A DNA stretch of 64,000 bases from an uncultured Bilophila sp. (lineage in GTDB: Bacteria; Desulfobacterota; Desulfovibrionia; Desulfovibrionales; Desulfovibrionaceae), in assembly GCA_910585945.1 (NCBI GenBank), contig CAJUHZ010000004.1, positions 62,001-126,000 of the forward strand, in the 5' to 3' direction. Of this stretch, positions 25,049 to 33,085 are shown piece by piece. The translations under genes were made by a program, and so were the position numbers. The notes under the pieces are model-generated. The model saw only the letters and a list, made by a program, of their open reading frames with translations, searched no databases and was not told the origin of the DNA. Each line of letters starts with the position of its first letter. The stretch's first letter is position 1.

Positions 25049-26493
25049 GCGTCCGGGAGCTGACGGAAGCGATCCGGCACAATCTGGAAGGGCGCTTTCC
25101 CTATGTCTGGGTGCGCGGCGAGGTGACGAACGTCTCCCGTCCCACATCCGGGCATCTGTACTTCGGGCTGAAGGATGAGGACGCGCTCCTGCGTTGCGTC
25201 TGGTTTCGGAACAGCCAGCGGGATCAGGAAGCCTTCGATCCCCTGACCGGCGAGGTGTTTGCAGGCGGTCCCCGTCCTAGTCTGGCAAAAGAACTGCGCA
25301 ACGGCCGGCGGATCATCTGCGCCGGCCGGCTCGGCGTGTACGCGCCCCGCGGCGAATACCAGCTCATTGTGGAACTGGGGCAGGACAGCGGCGAGGGCGC
25401 GCTGTTCCTGGCCCTGGAGGAACTGAAACGCAAGCTGGCGGCCAAAGGCTACTTCAGCCTGGAACGCAAGCGCCCCCTGCCCCCGCATCCTGTGCGCGTG
25501 AGCGTGATCACCGCTCCCACCGGGGCGGCCATCCATGACTTTCTCCGGGTGTCAAGCCGGCGCGGGACCGGTTTTGAAGTGCGCCTGCGCCCGGTCCCCG
25601 TACAGGGCGATGACGCGCCGCCGCGCATTGTTGAAGCGATCCGGCGGGAAAACGAAGCCGGGTGGGCCGAAGTGCTGGTGATCATCCGGGGTGGCGGCTC
25701 CCTGCAAGACCTCCAGGCGTTCAATGACGAACGGGTGGCGGAGGCCGTGTTCGGTTCGGCCATTCCCGTGCTGGCCGGGATCGGGCATGAAGTGGACACC
25801 TCCCTCTCCGACATGACGGCCGACGTGCGTGCGGCCACGCCGAGCCACGCCGCACAGCTTCTTTGGCCGGAGCGCCAATGGTACATTCAGCGCGCGGATG
25901 AACTGGAAATGAACCTGCACGCCGCGTTTGCCCGCCGGACACGGGATTTTGCCGAAGCTCTTGATCGCATGGAGCGTTCCCTCGCCTGGTTTTCACCCCA
26001 ACGCGGTTTTGTCCGGCAACGGGAACGCCTTGCGAACCTTGCCGAACGCCTGGATTCGGCATGGGAACGCCGACTGAACACGCTCAGCAACCGCCTGTGC
26101 AATCTGGAAAATGCCGTGCGCCGCAATGGAACCTTCCCGCGTCACCCCCTGCTCGCGGAACGGGCGGCCGAGCTTTCCCGACGTCTCGCCCCCGCCCAGG
26201 AACGATTCCTCCTGCTTCAACAGGAGGCCGTACGCAAGGCGGAAGCTGGACTTGCCGCGGCATGGCCGCGCATGTTCACATTGGCGGAACATCGTCTGGA
26301 TCGCCTTGAACTCCGACTCGCCGCCCGAAATCCGGAAGCCCCCCTGGAGAGAGGTTACGCTCTTGCTGTGGGCAAGGACGGCCGCTTTATCCGCAGCGTG
26401 CGCGAACTTGCGCCCGGTTCGACGCTGACGCTCAAAATCCGTGACGGCGAAGCGGACGCCCGCGTCTTCGCCCTGCGTCCCACAGGAGAATAA
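25033..26493 (+). CDS. xseA: exodeoxyribonuclease VII large subunit
   Basis: A 486-residue catalytic subunit of exonuclease VII, which degrades single-stranded DNA with XseB. The N-terminal OB-fold (ILSVRELTEAIRHNLEGRFP, GHLYFGLKD) is followed by the catalytic core with VRVSVITAPTGAAIHDFL, IIRGGGSLQDLQAFNDE and IGHEVDTSLSDMTADVRAATPS, then a long coiled-coil half. The GTG start overlaps proS by 16 bases and has GAGG upstream. The xseB gene follows after one intervening M23 gene. Confidence 0.96.
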   Translation: MSAILSVRELTEAIRHNLEGRFPYVWVRGEVTNVSRPTSGHLYFGLKDEDALLRCVWFRNSQRDQEAFDPLTGEVFAGGPRPSLAKELRNGRRIICAGRLGVYAPRGEYQLIVELGQDSGEGALFLALEELKRKLAAKGYFSLERKRPLPPHPVRVSVITAPTGAAIHDFLRVSSRRGTGFEVRLRPVPVQGDDAPPRIVEAIRRENEAGWAEVLVIIRGGGSLQDLQAFNDERVAEAVFGSAIPVLAGIGHEVDTSLSDMTADVRAATPSHAAQLLWPERQWYIQRADELEMNLHAAFARRTRDFAEALDRMERSLAWFSPQRGFVRQRERLANLAERLDSAWERRLNTLSNRLCNLENAVRRNGTFPRHPLLAERAAELSRRLAPAQERFLLLQQEAVRKAEAGLAAAWPRMFTLAEHRLDRLELRLAARNPEAPLERGYALAVGKDGRFIRSVRELAPGSTLTLKIRDGEADARVFALRPTGE

Positions 26494-26494
26494 C

Positions 26495-27382
26495 GTGCGC
26501 GTTGTCCCACTCTTTGCAAGTTGTCTGGCCATTCTTGCCCTGCTCGCCCTGCCAGACGCGCGGGCGGCGGATCCCGAGCGGGAACTCCGCCTGCAAGCCC
26601 CGGCAAACGCCCGGCAGGGAACAGCCGTGCGCGTCACGGCTTTCATAGACGCGTTTGCGCCCGGCGAGGAGCCGGAAATTCTTTTTTCCTGGCTGAAAAA
26701 ACGTGTTCGGGCGCGCGCCGTGCGTGACGGCACGCGCTGGCGCGCCGAAACCCTGGTGCCGGTGGGCGTCAATGCGGGGAAAAAACTGGTCGTCCATGCG
26801 AGCACGCCGACAGGAGCAGCCAAGGCGGACGCCAGGCTCTCCGTCGCCGCCGTGGCCTGGCCGGAGCAACGCATCAGCGTGAACAAAAACTATGTCACCC
26901 CGCCCAAGGACGTTCTGAGCCGCATCAAGGCCGAGCGCGCCCGATCCGCCCAAGCCGTCGCGCGCGTCACCCCCGAGCGTCTGTGGGAAGACGGCTTTGT
27001 CCGCCCCGTGCCCGGCGTGGTCACCAGCGCCTTTGGCGGCAAACGGATGTTCAACGGCAAGATGCGCTCCTATCACCGGGGCGTGGATCTGCGCGGGGCG
27101 CAAGGCACGCCCATCAGGGCGCTGGCCGGCGGCGAAGTTGTACTGGCCGAAAACATGTATTATTCTGGCAATGTAGTGTACCTGGATCATGGACAGGGCG
27201 TGATCAGCCTCTATTGCCATATGTCCTCCATGAACGTCCAGCCGGGGGATCGGGTTCGCGCCGGGCAGGTTCTCGGCAAGGTGGGCGCGACAGGCCGGGT
27301 GACCGGTCCGCATCTTCACCTCGGCCTGCTCATTCTTGGAGAGGCCGTGGACCCGCTCTCGCTCCTTGCGGAAAGCAAGTGA
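26495..27382 (+). CDS. secreted M23 (LytM) metallopeptidase
   Basis: A 295-residue periplasmic protein. Signal peptide 1-24 (ending DARA). An Ig-like beta domain (about 25-125) precedes the LytM domain, which keeps the metal ligands: H194 and D198 in HRGVD, and H273-x-H275 in HLHLGL. It should cleave peptidoglycan cross-links. The GTG start lies 1 base after the xseA stop with AGGAG overlapping that stop, so it is in the same operon; placement between xseA and xseB is odd for its function. It differs from the truncated M23 protein at the left edge. Confidence 0.92.
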   Translation: MRVVPLFASCLAILALLALPDARAADPERELRLQAPANARQGTAVRVTAFIDAFAPGEEPEILFSWLKKRVRARAVRDGTRWRAETLVPVGVNAGKKLVVHASTPTGAAKADARLSVAAVAWPEQRISVNKNYVTPPKDVLSRIKAERARSAQAVARVTPERLWEDGFVRPVPGVVTSAFGGKRMFNGKMRSYHRGVDLRGAQGTPIRALAGGEVVLAENMYYSGNVVYLDHGQGVISLYCHMSSMNVQPGDRVRAGQVLGKVGATGRVTGPHLHLGLLILGEAVDPLSLLAESK

Positions 27383-27444
27383 CGATCCCCGAGCAAGAGA
27401 TTCCCTGTACACGGCCCGCTTTTCTCCGTTTTGTGAGGAGACCC

Positions 27445-27744
27445 ATGCCGCCCAAAAAACAGATGACCTTTGAAGATCGTCTCCGCCGTCTGCAACAGAT
27501 CGTCCTGCTTCTGGAAAACGGAAGCGACGGAAAAGACGACGAGCTTTCCCTGGAACAGAGCGTGGCCCTGTACAAGGAAGGCGTCGCCCTGTCCCGCGCC
27601 TGCCGGGAACAACTGGAAAAAGTGCGCAATGAAGTGCGTCTTGTGGCCGAAGACGGCGGCCTGGAGCCGTTCCCCTTCCGGGACGACGCGCGACGCGACG
27701 AAGACGACGGCGAGAACGAAACCAACGGGGAGGAAGACGCATGA
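27445..27744 (+). CDS. xseB: exodeoxyribonuclease VII small subunit
   Basis: A 99-residue helical protein: MTFEDRLRRLQQIVLLLENG, then LSLEQSVALYKEGVALSRACREQL, the family hallmark, with an acidic tail. It binds XseA. GAGGAG precedes the ATG, and the stop overlaps the ispA start (ATGA at 27741-27744), the common xseB-ispA coupling. Confidence 0.95.
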   Translation: MPPKKQMTFEDRLRRLQQIVLLLENGSDGKDDELSLEQSVALYKEGVALSRACREQLEKVRNEVRLVAEDGGLEPFPFRDDARRDEDDGENETNGEEDA

Positions 27745-28733
27745 GCCATGCCCCCATGAATCACATGCGGGTGAAAGAAACGCTGGCGCGACGCGCCGGA
27801 CAGGTGGAGCGGCATCTTGCGTCCCTCCTGGACGAAAGCCCGGCAACAGACGCGGGAAGAGGCGCGGACGGAGCGCTGCACGCCTCAATCATCCCCGAAC
27901 GCCTGCGCGCCGCCATGAAGTACAGTCTGCTGGCCGGCGGCAAGCGCCTGCGCCCCGTGCTGTGCCTCAGTTCCGCCGCTCTGTGCGGCCTGGATGCGGA
28001 GAGGATTCTGCCCTTTGCGGCGGCCCTCGAATGCATCCATACCTATTCGCTCATTCACGATGATCTCCCGGCCATGGACGATGACGATCTGCGCCGGGGG
28101 CGGCCCTCGTGCCACAAGGCCTTTGACGAGGCGACGGCCATTCTGGCCGGCGACGCCCTGCTGACCGACGCCTTCGCACTGATGGCGTCGGTGGGCACGG
28201 CGTCCTCATCCCCCATTCCGCCGGATCGGGTGCTCGCCTCCGTGGCGGAAGCGGCGCGCGCCGCCGGAAGCAGCGGCATGGTGGGCGGGCAAATCATGGA
28301 TATGGACTGCACCGGCAAAATCGATGTCCCCCCCGAAACCCTGCGCCGTCTGGACGCGCTCAAGACAGGCGCTCTCTTTCGCGCCGCCTGCTCCACCGGC
28401 GCGATCCTGGCGGGCGCGGACGCCGACGCCGTCACAGCCCTGCGAGGCTACGGGGAAGCCCTCGGAGCCGCCTTTCAGATCGTGGATGATATCCTGGACG
28501 CCACGGCCGACACGGCAACCCTGGGCAAACCCGCCGGCAGTGACGCCGACATGGGCAAGGCGACCTACCCGGCGATCCTCGGTCTGGAACAAAGCCGCGA
28601 ACTGGCGCGCGAAGCGGCCCTGACGGCCGTGGGACGGATCGATCATTTCGACGCTTCGCCCCTTCCGGGGACAGGGGAAGAAGCCGCCTTTCTCAAGGGC
28701 CTCGCCCTCGTTCTGCTGGACCGCGTGAAGTAG
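27741..28733 (+). CDS. ispA: geranylgeranyl/farnesyl diphosphate synthase
   Basis: A 330-residue trans-isoprenyl diphosphate synthase that adds isopentenyl diphosphate units to make C15 or C20 diphosphates for quinones and cell-wall carriers. The first Asp-rich motif is DDLPAMDDDD (107-116), followed by RRGRP; the second is DDILD (249-253). The GGKRLRP substrate block is present. Coupled to xseB. The usual third partner dxs is absent; a Re-citrate-synthase-type gene follows instead. The first 45 residues are longer than in E. coli IspA. Confidence 0.95.
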   Translation: MSHAPMNHMRVKETLARRAGQVERHLASLLDESPATDAGRGADGALHASIIPERLRAAMKYSLLAGGKRLRPVLCLSSAALCGLDAERILPFAAALECIHTYSLIHDDLPAMDDDDLRRGRPSCHKAFDEATAILAGDALLTDAFALMASVGTASSSPIPPDRVLASVAEAARAAGSSGMVGGQIMDMDCTGKIDVPPETLRRLDALKTGALFRAACSTGAILAGADADAVTALRGYGEALGAAFQIVDDILDATADTATLGKPAGSDADMGKATYPAILGLEQSRELAREAALTAVGRIDHFDASPLPGTGEEAAFLKGLALVLLDRVK

Positions 28734-28822
28734 GGAAGTTTGCCCGCTCCCCACCGGACATGAGTCCGGCGCGCCTCTCGCGGCCGCCGAAAAAATCATA
28801 ACCCTGCCAAGGATACACGCTG

Positions 28823-30649
28823 ATGCCTCTGCTGCAACAAAAACACGCCTCCATGCCCCTCTCCCTGGACAACCCCGAAACGCCCCGGCTCTACCGGGAC
28901 GTCTTTCCGTACCGCCAGATCAGCCGGATCGAGTTTGACGACACCTTTGTGCTCCCCCGCCCGGCGGATCCCATGTTCATCACCGACACCACCTTCCGGG
29001 ACGGTCAGCAGGCCCGGCCGCCCTATACGGTCAAGCAGATCGCGCGCATCTACGACCTGCTGCACAAGCTCGGCGGCAAGAGCGGGTTGATCCAGGCCTC
29101 GGAATTTTTCATGTATTCGGCCAAGGACCGCAAGGCGATCGAAACCTGCCGATCCCGCGGGTATCGCTTCCCCCGCATCACGGGATGGATACGGGCGAAC
29201 ATGAACGATCTCAAAATCGCCCGGGACATGGAATTTGACGAAGTGGGAATGCTCACCAGCATTTCCGACTACCATGTCTTCCTCAAGCTGGGCAAAACCC
29301 GCGCCCAGGCCATGAGCGACTACCTCAAGATCGTGACGCAGGCGCTGGAATGGGGCATTGTGCCGCGCTGCCATTTTGAGGACGTCACCCGGGCCGACAT
29401 CTACGGCTTTTGCCTGCCCTTTGCCCGCAAGCTCATGGAACTGTCCGCCCAGGCGTCCATGCCGGTCAAAATCCGCCTGTGCGACACCATGGGCTACGGC
29501 GTGCCCTTCCCCGGCGCGGCCCTGCCCCGCTCTGTCCAGGGCATTGTGCGCGCCTTCACCGACGAGGCGGGCGTGCCCGGAAACTGGCTGGAATGGCACG
29601 GACACAACGATTTCCATAAAGTGCTCGTCAACGGCGTAACAGCCTGGCTTTACGGCTGCGGCGGCGTCAACGGCACGCTCATGGGCTTTGGCGAGCGCAC
29701 GGGGAACGCGCCGCTGGAAGCTCTGGTCATCGACTACATTTCGCTCACCGGCGACGACGAAGCCGCCGACACCACGGTCATCACCGAAATTGCCGAGTAT
29801 TTCCAAAAGGAACTGGACTACCGCATTCCCGACAATTACCCCTTCGCCGGCAAGGACTTCAACGCGACCAGCGCGGGCATTCATGTGGACGGACTGTCCA
29901 AGAACGAGGAAATCTACAATATCTTCGACACGACCAGGCTGCTCAACCGGCCCGTGCCCATCATCATCAACGACAAGGCCGGCAAGGCCGGCGTGGCGTA
30001 CTGGATCAATCAAACCTTCTCCCTGTCGCCGGATCGGCAGGTGTCGAAAAACCACCCGGCTGTCGGCCAGATCCACGCCAGGATCATGAAAGCGTATGAA
30101 GACGGCCGCACCACCTCCTTTTCCAACAAGGAAATGAACGCGCTGGCCCGCCGCTTCATGCCGGAACTTTTCGACAGCGAATTCGATCAGATCAAGCGTC
30201 TCGCCGGCCACCTGGCCGCGAACCTTGTGGAACATCTGGCGCAAGATTGCAGCAAGGCCGCGGATCTGGACGCCGTGAACGAACGCCTTGGAAGCTTTCT
30301 CGACGAATACCCCTTCATCCAATACGTTTACCTCACGGACGACAAGGGCAAATCCGTCGCCGCGCGCATCATCGATCCGGCTTACAAGGACAAATACGAG
30401 GCCCAACCCCTGGGGTACGACTTCTCGAACCGCGAATGGTTCCGCCTGCCCATGCGCACGGGCAAACTCCACATCACCGACGTGCATCAATCCCAATTCA
30501 CCGGACAGTTGATCATCACCGTGTCCACGGTGGTCACCAACGCCCGGGAAGATGTGAGCGGCGTGATCGGGGCGGATATCCAGCTTGAGCAGATCATGCG
30601 CCGCGCGGAAGCTCTGGAGGAGGAAGCGCACCAGGCGGAAGAAGAGTGA
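28823..30649 (+). CDS. Re-citrate synthase-type enzyme fused to a Cache-like domain
   Basis: A 608-residue protein. Residues 50-480 are a DRE-TIM metallolyase: DTTFRDGQQ (55-63), substrate residues in WIRANMNDLK, metal ligands in HGHND (259-263). The blocks FITDTTFRDGQQARPPYT, SDYHVFLKLGKTR and CDTMGYGVPFPGAALPRS match Re-citrate synthase (first identified in Clostridium kluyveri) better than isopropylmalate or homocitrate synthase. It should condense acetyl-CoA and oxaloacetate. The last 115 residues (about 490-600: FIQYVYLTDDKGKSVAARII, EWFRLPMRTGKLHITDVHQS) resemble a Cache sensor domain, yet there is no TM segment, so it would sense a cytoplasmic ligand. AAGGA precedes the ATG. With icd (47978) it supports oxoglutarate synthesis. 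Confidence 0.75.
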   Translation: MPLLQQKHASMPLSLDNPETPRLYRDVFPYRQISRIEFDDTFVLPRPADPMFITDTTFRDGQQARPPYTVKQIARIYDLLHKLGGKSGLIQASEFFMYSAKDRKAIETCRSRGYRFPRITGWIRANMNDLKIARDMEFDEVGMLTSISDYHVFLKLGKTRAQAMSDYLKIVTQALEWGIVPRCHFEDVTRADIYGFCLPFARKLMELSAQASMPVKIRLCDTMGYGVPFPGAALPRSVQGIVRAFTDEAGVPGNWLEWHGHNDFHKVLVNGVTAWLYGCGGVNGTLMGFGERTGNAPLEALVIDYISLTGDDEAADTTVITEIAEYFQKELDYRIPDNYPFAGKDFNATSAGIHVDGLSKNEEIYNIFDTTRLLNRPVPIIINDKAGKAGVAYWINQTFSLSPDRQVSKNHPAVGQIHARIMKAYEDGRTTSFSNKEMNALARRFMPELFDSEFDQIKRLAGHLAANLVEHLAQDCSKAADLDAVNERLGSFLDEYPFIQYVYLTDDKGKSVAARIIDPAYKDKYEAQPLGYDFSNREWFRLPMRTGKLHITDVHQSQFTGQLIITVSTVVTNAREDVSGVIGADIQLEQIMRRAEALEEEAHQAEEE

Positions 30650-30683
30650 TTTCCCGGGGGAAACATCCCCCAAAGCATTTTAC

Positions 30684-30714
30684 AAAAGCCCCTCGCCTGG
30701 CGGGGGGCTTTCTT
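30684..30714 (+). terminator. rho-independent terminator after the citrate synthase gene
   Basis: AAAGCCCC-TCGCCT-GGCGGGGGGCTTT forms a GC-rich stem with a T/C-rich tail, 35 bases after the plus-strand stop. Confidence 0.75.
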
Positions 30715-30719
30715 CATGC

Positions 30720-30756
30720 AAAAGCGATTCCACATTGTCTGTGGAATCGCTTTTTC
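30720..30756. terminator. bidirectional terminator between convergent genes
   Basis: AAAAGCGATTCCACA and TGTGGAATCGCTTTT are perfect complements around the loop TTGTC, with A-runs on one side and T-runs on the other, so it can stop transcription from both the citrate synthase gene and the NhaD gene. Confidence 0.85.
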
Positions 30757-30789
30757 ATCAGGCGCGGGACGAACCCGGAACAGCCCGGT

Positions 30790-32214
30790 TTACAGGAAGA
30801 ACAGCACGGTCAGCAGGGCGAAGCAGGGATACAGGATGCCCACGGACCACACCATGTAGCCAAAGAAGCTCGGCATGGGCACGCCCTGCTCTTCGGCAAT
30901 GGAGCGCACCATGAAGTTCGGAGCGTTGCCGATGTAGGTGACCGCGCCCATGAACACGGAGCCGGCGGAAATGGCCGAAAGCGTCCCGGCCCATTCGCCC
31001 ATCAGGTGAACAGGATCGCCCGTGGCCGTATTGAAGAACACAAGATACGTCGGCGCGTTGTCAAGGAAGGACGAAAGAATGCCCGACAGCCAGAAGAACA
31101 TGGCGTTCACCGGCTGGCCGTCATGGAACACCATCTGGATGACCGGGGCAAGAGCGCCGTTCTCCCCGGCGCGGAGAATGGCGATAGCCGGGATCATGCT
31201 GATGAAGATCCCGATAAAGAGCTTGGCCACTTCTTCAATGGGCCCCCAGGTGAAGCCGTTGAGATTGCGGCATTCCCGGCTGGTGACCTTCCAGGAAATC
31301 CCGGCGATCACGAGGAGGGCGATATCGCGGGCCAGGTTTTGCAGTTCAACCTCGGTGCCGAAGATATTGAAGCTGACGCCCGGCTTCCACATGCCCGAGA
31401 ACAACACCGCGGCCACGATGCACAGAATGAGCACGAGGTTGAACGAACCGTCCAGCCCGAGCTTTTCGGAGGAAGCGGCGCTCGCCGGCTGAACCGGCCG
31501 GCCTTCCTTGTTGTACAGCACAGTGTCAAGAATAAAGAACACAATAAGCAGAATGGCGGAAAGCAGACAGGTCTTCACGAAAAGATGAACAGTCGTCCAG
31601 AAAAAGGAAACCCCTTTCAGAAAACCGAGGAAAAGCGGCGGATCGCCGAGCGGGGTAAGGGAGCCGCCGATATTGGCGACAAGAAAGATAAAGAACACAA
31701 CTGAATGCATACGGAACTTGCGGTGCGCGTTGGCCCGGAGCAGCGGCCGGATAAGCAGCATGGCCGCTCCGGTCGTGCCCATCCAGCTTGCCAGCACGGT
31801 TCCGATCAGCAAAATCCCGGTATTGACGGCAGGCGTACCCACAAGCTGACCCTTGAGCCGCACGCCGCCCGCAACCGTGAACAGGGCGAAAAGCAGGATG
31901 ATGAAAGGAACGTATTCGCCAAGGAACACATGCACGAGCTGCGCGAACGCCAGAGGAAAGCCGTACACGAGCGCGCACGGAATGAGGAAGGCAAGCCCCC
32001 AGAACGCCGCCACCTTGCCGAAATGGTGATGCCAGAAATGCGGCACAACCAGCGGACAGATGGCGATCGACAGCAGCATGCACACAAAGGGGATCACCCA
32101 TACGATGGAAAGGCTGGCTCCGTCGAGCGCATGCCCGTCTCCGGCGGCCTGGGCTGAAAACGGCAGCAGAAAAAGGGTGAACAGAACGGGTAAAACAAGG
32201 CGCAGTGTTTTCAT
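30790..32214 (-). CDS. nhaD: NhaD-type sodium/proton antiporter (ArsB/NhaD/citrate transporter superfamily)
   Basis: A 474-residue inner-membrane protein with about twelve hydrophobic helices after a cleavable-looking N-terminus (MKTLRLVLPVLFTLFLLPFS, then AQA). Family blocks: ANIGGSLTPLGDPPLFLGFL and LSSFLDNAPTYLVFFN, typical of the NhaD branch, which expels Na+ or Li+ in exchange for protons. The MKTL start has GGAG upstream; readings from 32250 or 32304 are possible but weaker. Minus-strand, close behind the TrmJ-type gene (46 bases), so probably co-transcribed. Confidence 0.88.
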   Translation of the reverse strand: MKTLRLVLPVLFTLFLLPFSAQAAGDGHALDGASLSIVWVIPFVCMLLSIAICPLVVPHFWHHHFGKVAAFWGLAFLIPCALVYGFPLAFAQLVHVFLGEYVPFIILLFALFTVAGGVRLKGQLVGTPAVNTGILLIGTVLASWMGTTGAAMLLIRPLLRANAHRKFRMHSVVFFIFLVANIGGSLTPLGDPPLFLGFLKGVSFFWTTVHLFVKTCLLSAILLIVFFILDTVLYNKEGRPVQPASAASSEKLGLDGSFNLVLILCIVAAVLFSGMWKPGVSFNIFGTEVELQNLARDIALLVIAGISWKVTSRECRNLNGFTWGPIEEVAKLFIGIFISMIPAIAILRAGENGALAPVIQMVFHDGQPVNAMFFWLSGILSSFLDNAPTYLVFFNTATGDPVHLMGEWAGTLSAISAGSVFMGAVTYIGNAPNFMVRSIAEEQGVPMPSFFGYMVWSVGILYPCFALLTVLFFL

Positions 32215-32260
32215 GTCGGGCCGACTCCTTACGAAAAAGGTTTTGAGCATGATAGCTTTT

Positions 32261-33085
32261 TCACCTTGTTCCGTAAATAGCAAACATCTGTTTCTTCTCT
32301 GCAACGCGGCCGTCGCCCTTCTTTTGAACCAGCCGGTTCACCTGCCGGCAAATCCCCATGAGCATGTCCATTTCATGCCGCCGAATCGTCGATTTGCCGA
32401 GGAAACGCCGCACAGGCATGAGAAAATACTCCGGATTGTCCGGGCGCAGAAAATCAATGGCGAGCAGCGTTTCGCGCAGGCGGGCGTACAGAAGATCCCG
32501 CTCGGCCTGAGTGATGCGCCGTGATCCCTCAGCGGGATCGCCCGCCGGGACTCCAGATGGAGCGCTCGTCACCCGAAGAACGGCCTTTCGGCATTCGTAC
32601 GCCAGCAGCAGGACGGCCTGAGCGACATTGAGCGAGGAGGCGTCCCCGCTTGTGGGGATGGTGACGAGCCGTTGGCAGGACTCAATCTCCGCGTTGTTCA
32701 GCCCCCGGTCCTCCGGGCCGAACACCAGCGCTGTCGGGCAGTCTTCCAGCAGCAGGGGAGCCAGTTCCTCCGCCGCCTGCTCCGGGGTCAGGACGCTCTG
32801 TCTCCATCCGCCGGTGCGCGCTGTCGTGCCGTAGACCCGCACCTTGTCGCGCACAGCGGCGGAAAGGGAATCGACAACCCGCACGGCCTCAAGCCGCTGC
32901 ATGCCCTTTGCCGTGGCCAGAGGGCGCGCCTTTTCCACATCCCACCGTTCGGGCGCGGCCAGGATCACCCCGCCACATCCCATGTTGGCGCAGGCGCGCA
33001 CAGCCATGCCCACGTTTTCCGGAAAGCGCGTTCCCACCATGACGATCTCAAGGTAAGCGAGGGGGATATCCCGAAGATGCGGCAT
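32261..33085 (-). CDS. TrmJ-type tRNA/rRNA methyltransferase (SpoU/SPOUT family)
   Basis: A 274-residue S-adenosylmethionine-dependent methyltransferase of the SPOUT class. The knot motifs are visible: PENVGMAVRACANMG near the N-terminus, ALVFGPEDRGLNNAEI and the final SLNVAQAVLLLAYE. A C-terminal helical extension (RRITQAERDLLYARLRETLL) is typical of TrmJ, which 2'-O-methylates tRNA position 32. AGGAGAGATA precedes the ATG; the start overlaps the dsbD stop by one base (TAATG), indicating coupled translation. Confidence 0.9.
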   Translation of the reverse strand: MPHLRDIPLAYLEIVMVGTRFPENVGMAVRACANMGCGGVILAAPERWDVEKARPLATAKGMQRLEAVRVVDSLSAAVRDKVRVYGTTARTGGWRQSVLTPEQAAEELAPLLLEDCPTALVFGPEDRGLNNAEIESCQRLVTIPTSGDASSLNVAQAVLLLAYECRKAVLRVTSAPSGVPAGDPAEGSRRITQAERDLLYARLRETLLAIDFLRPDNPEYFLMPVRRFLGKSTIRRHEMDMLMGICRQVNRLVQKKGDGRVAEKKQMFAIYGTR

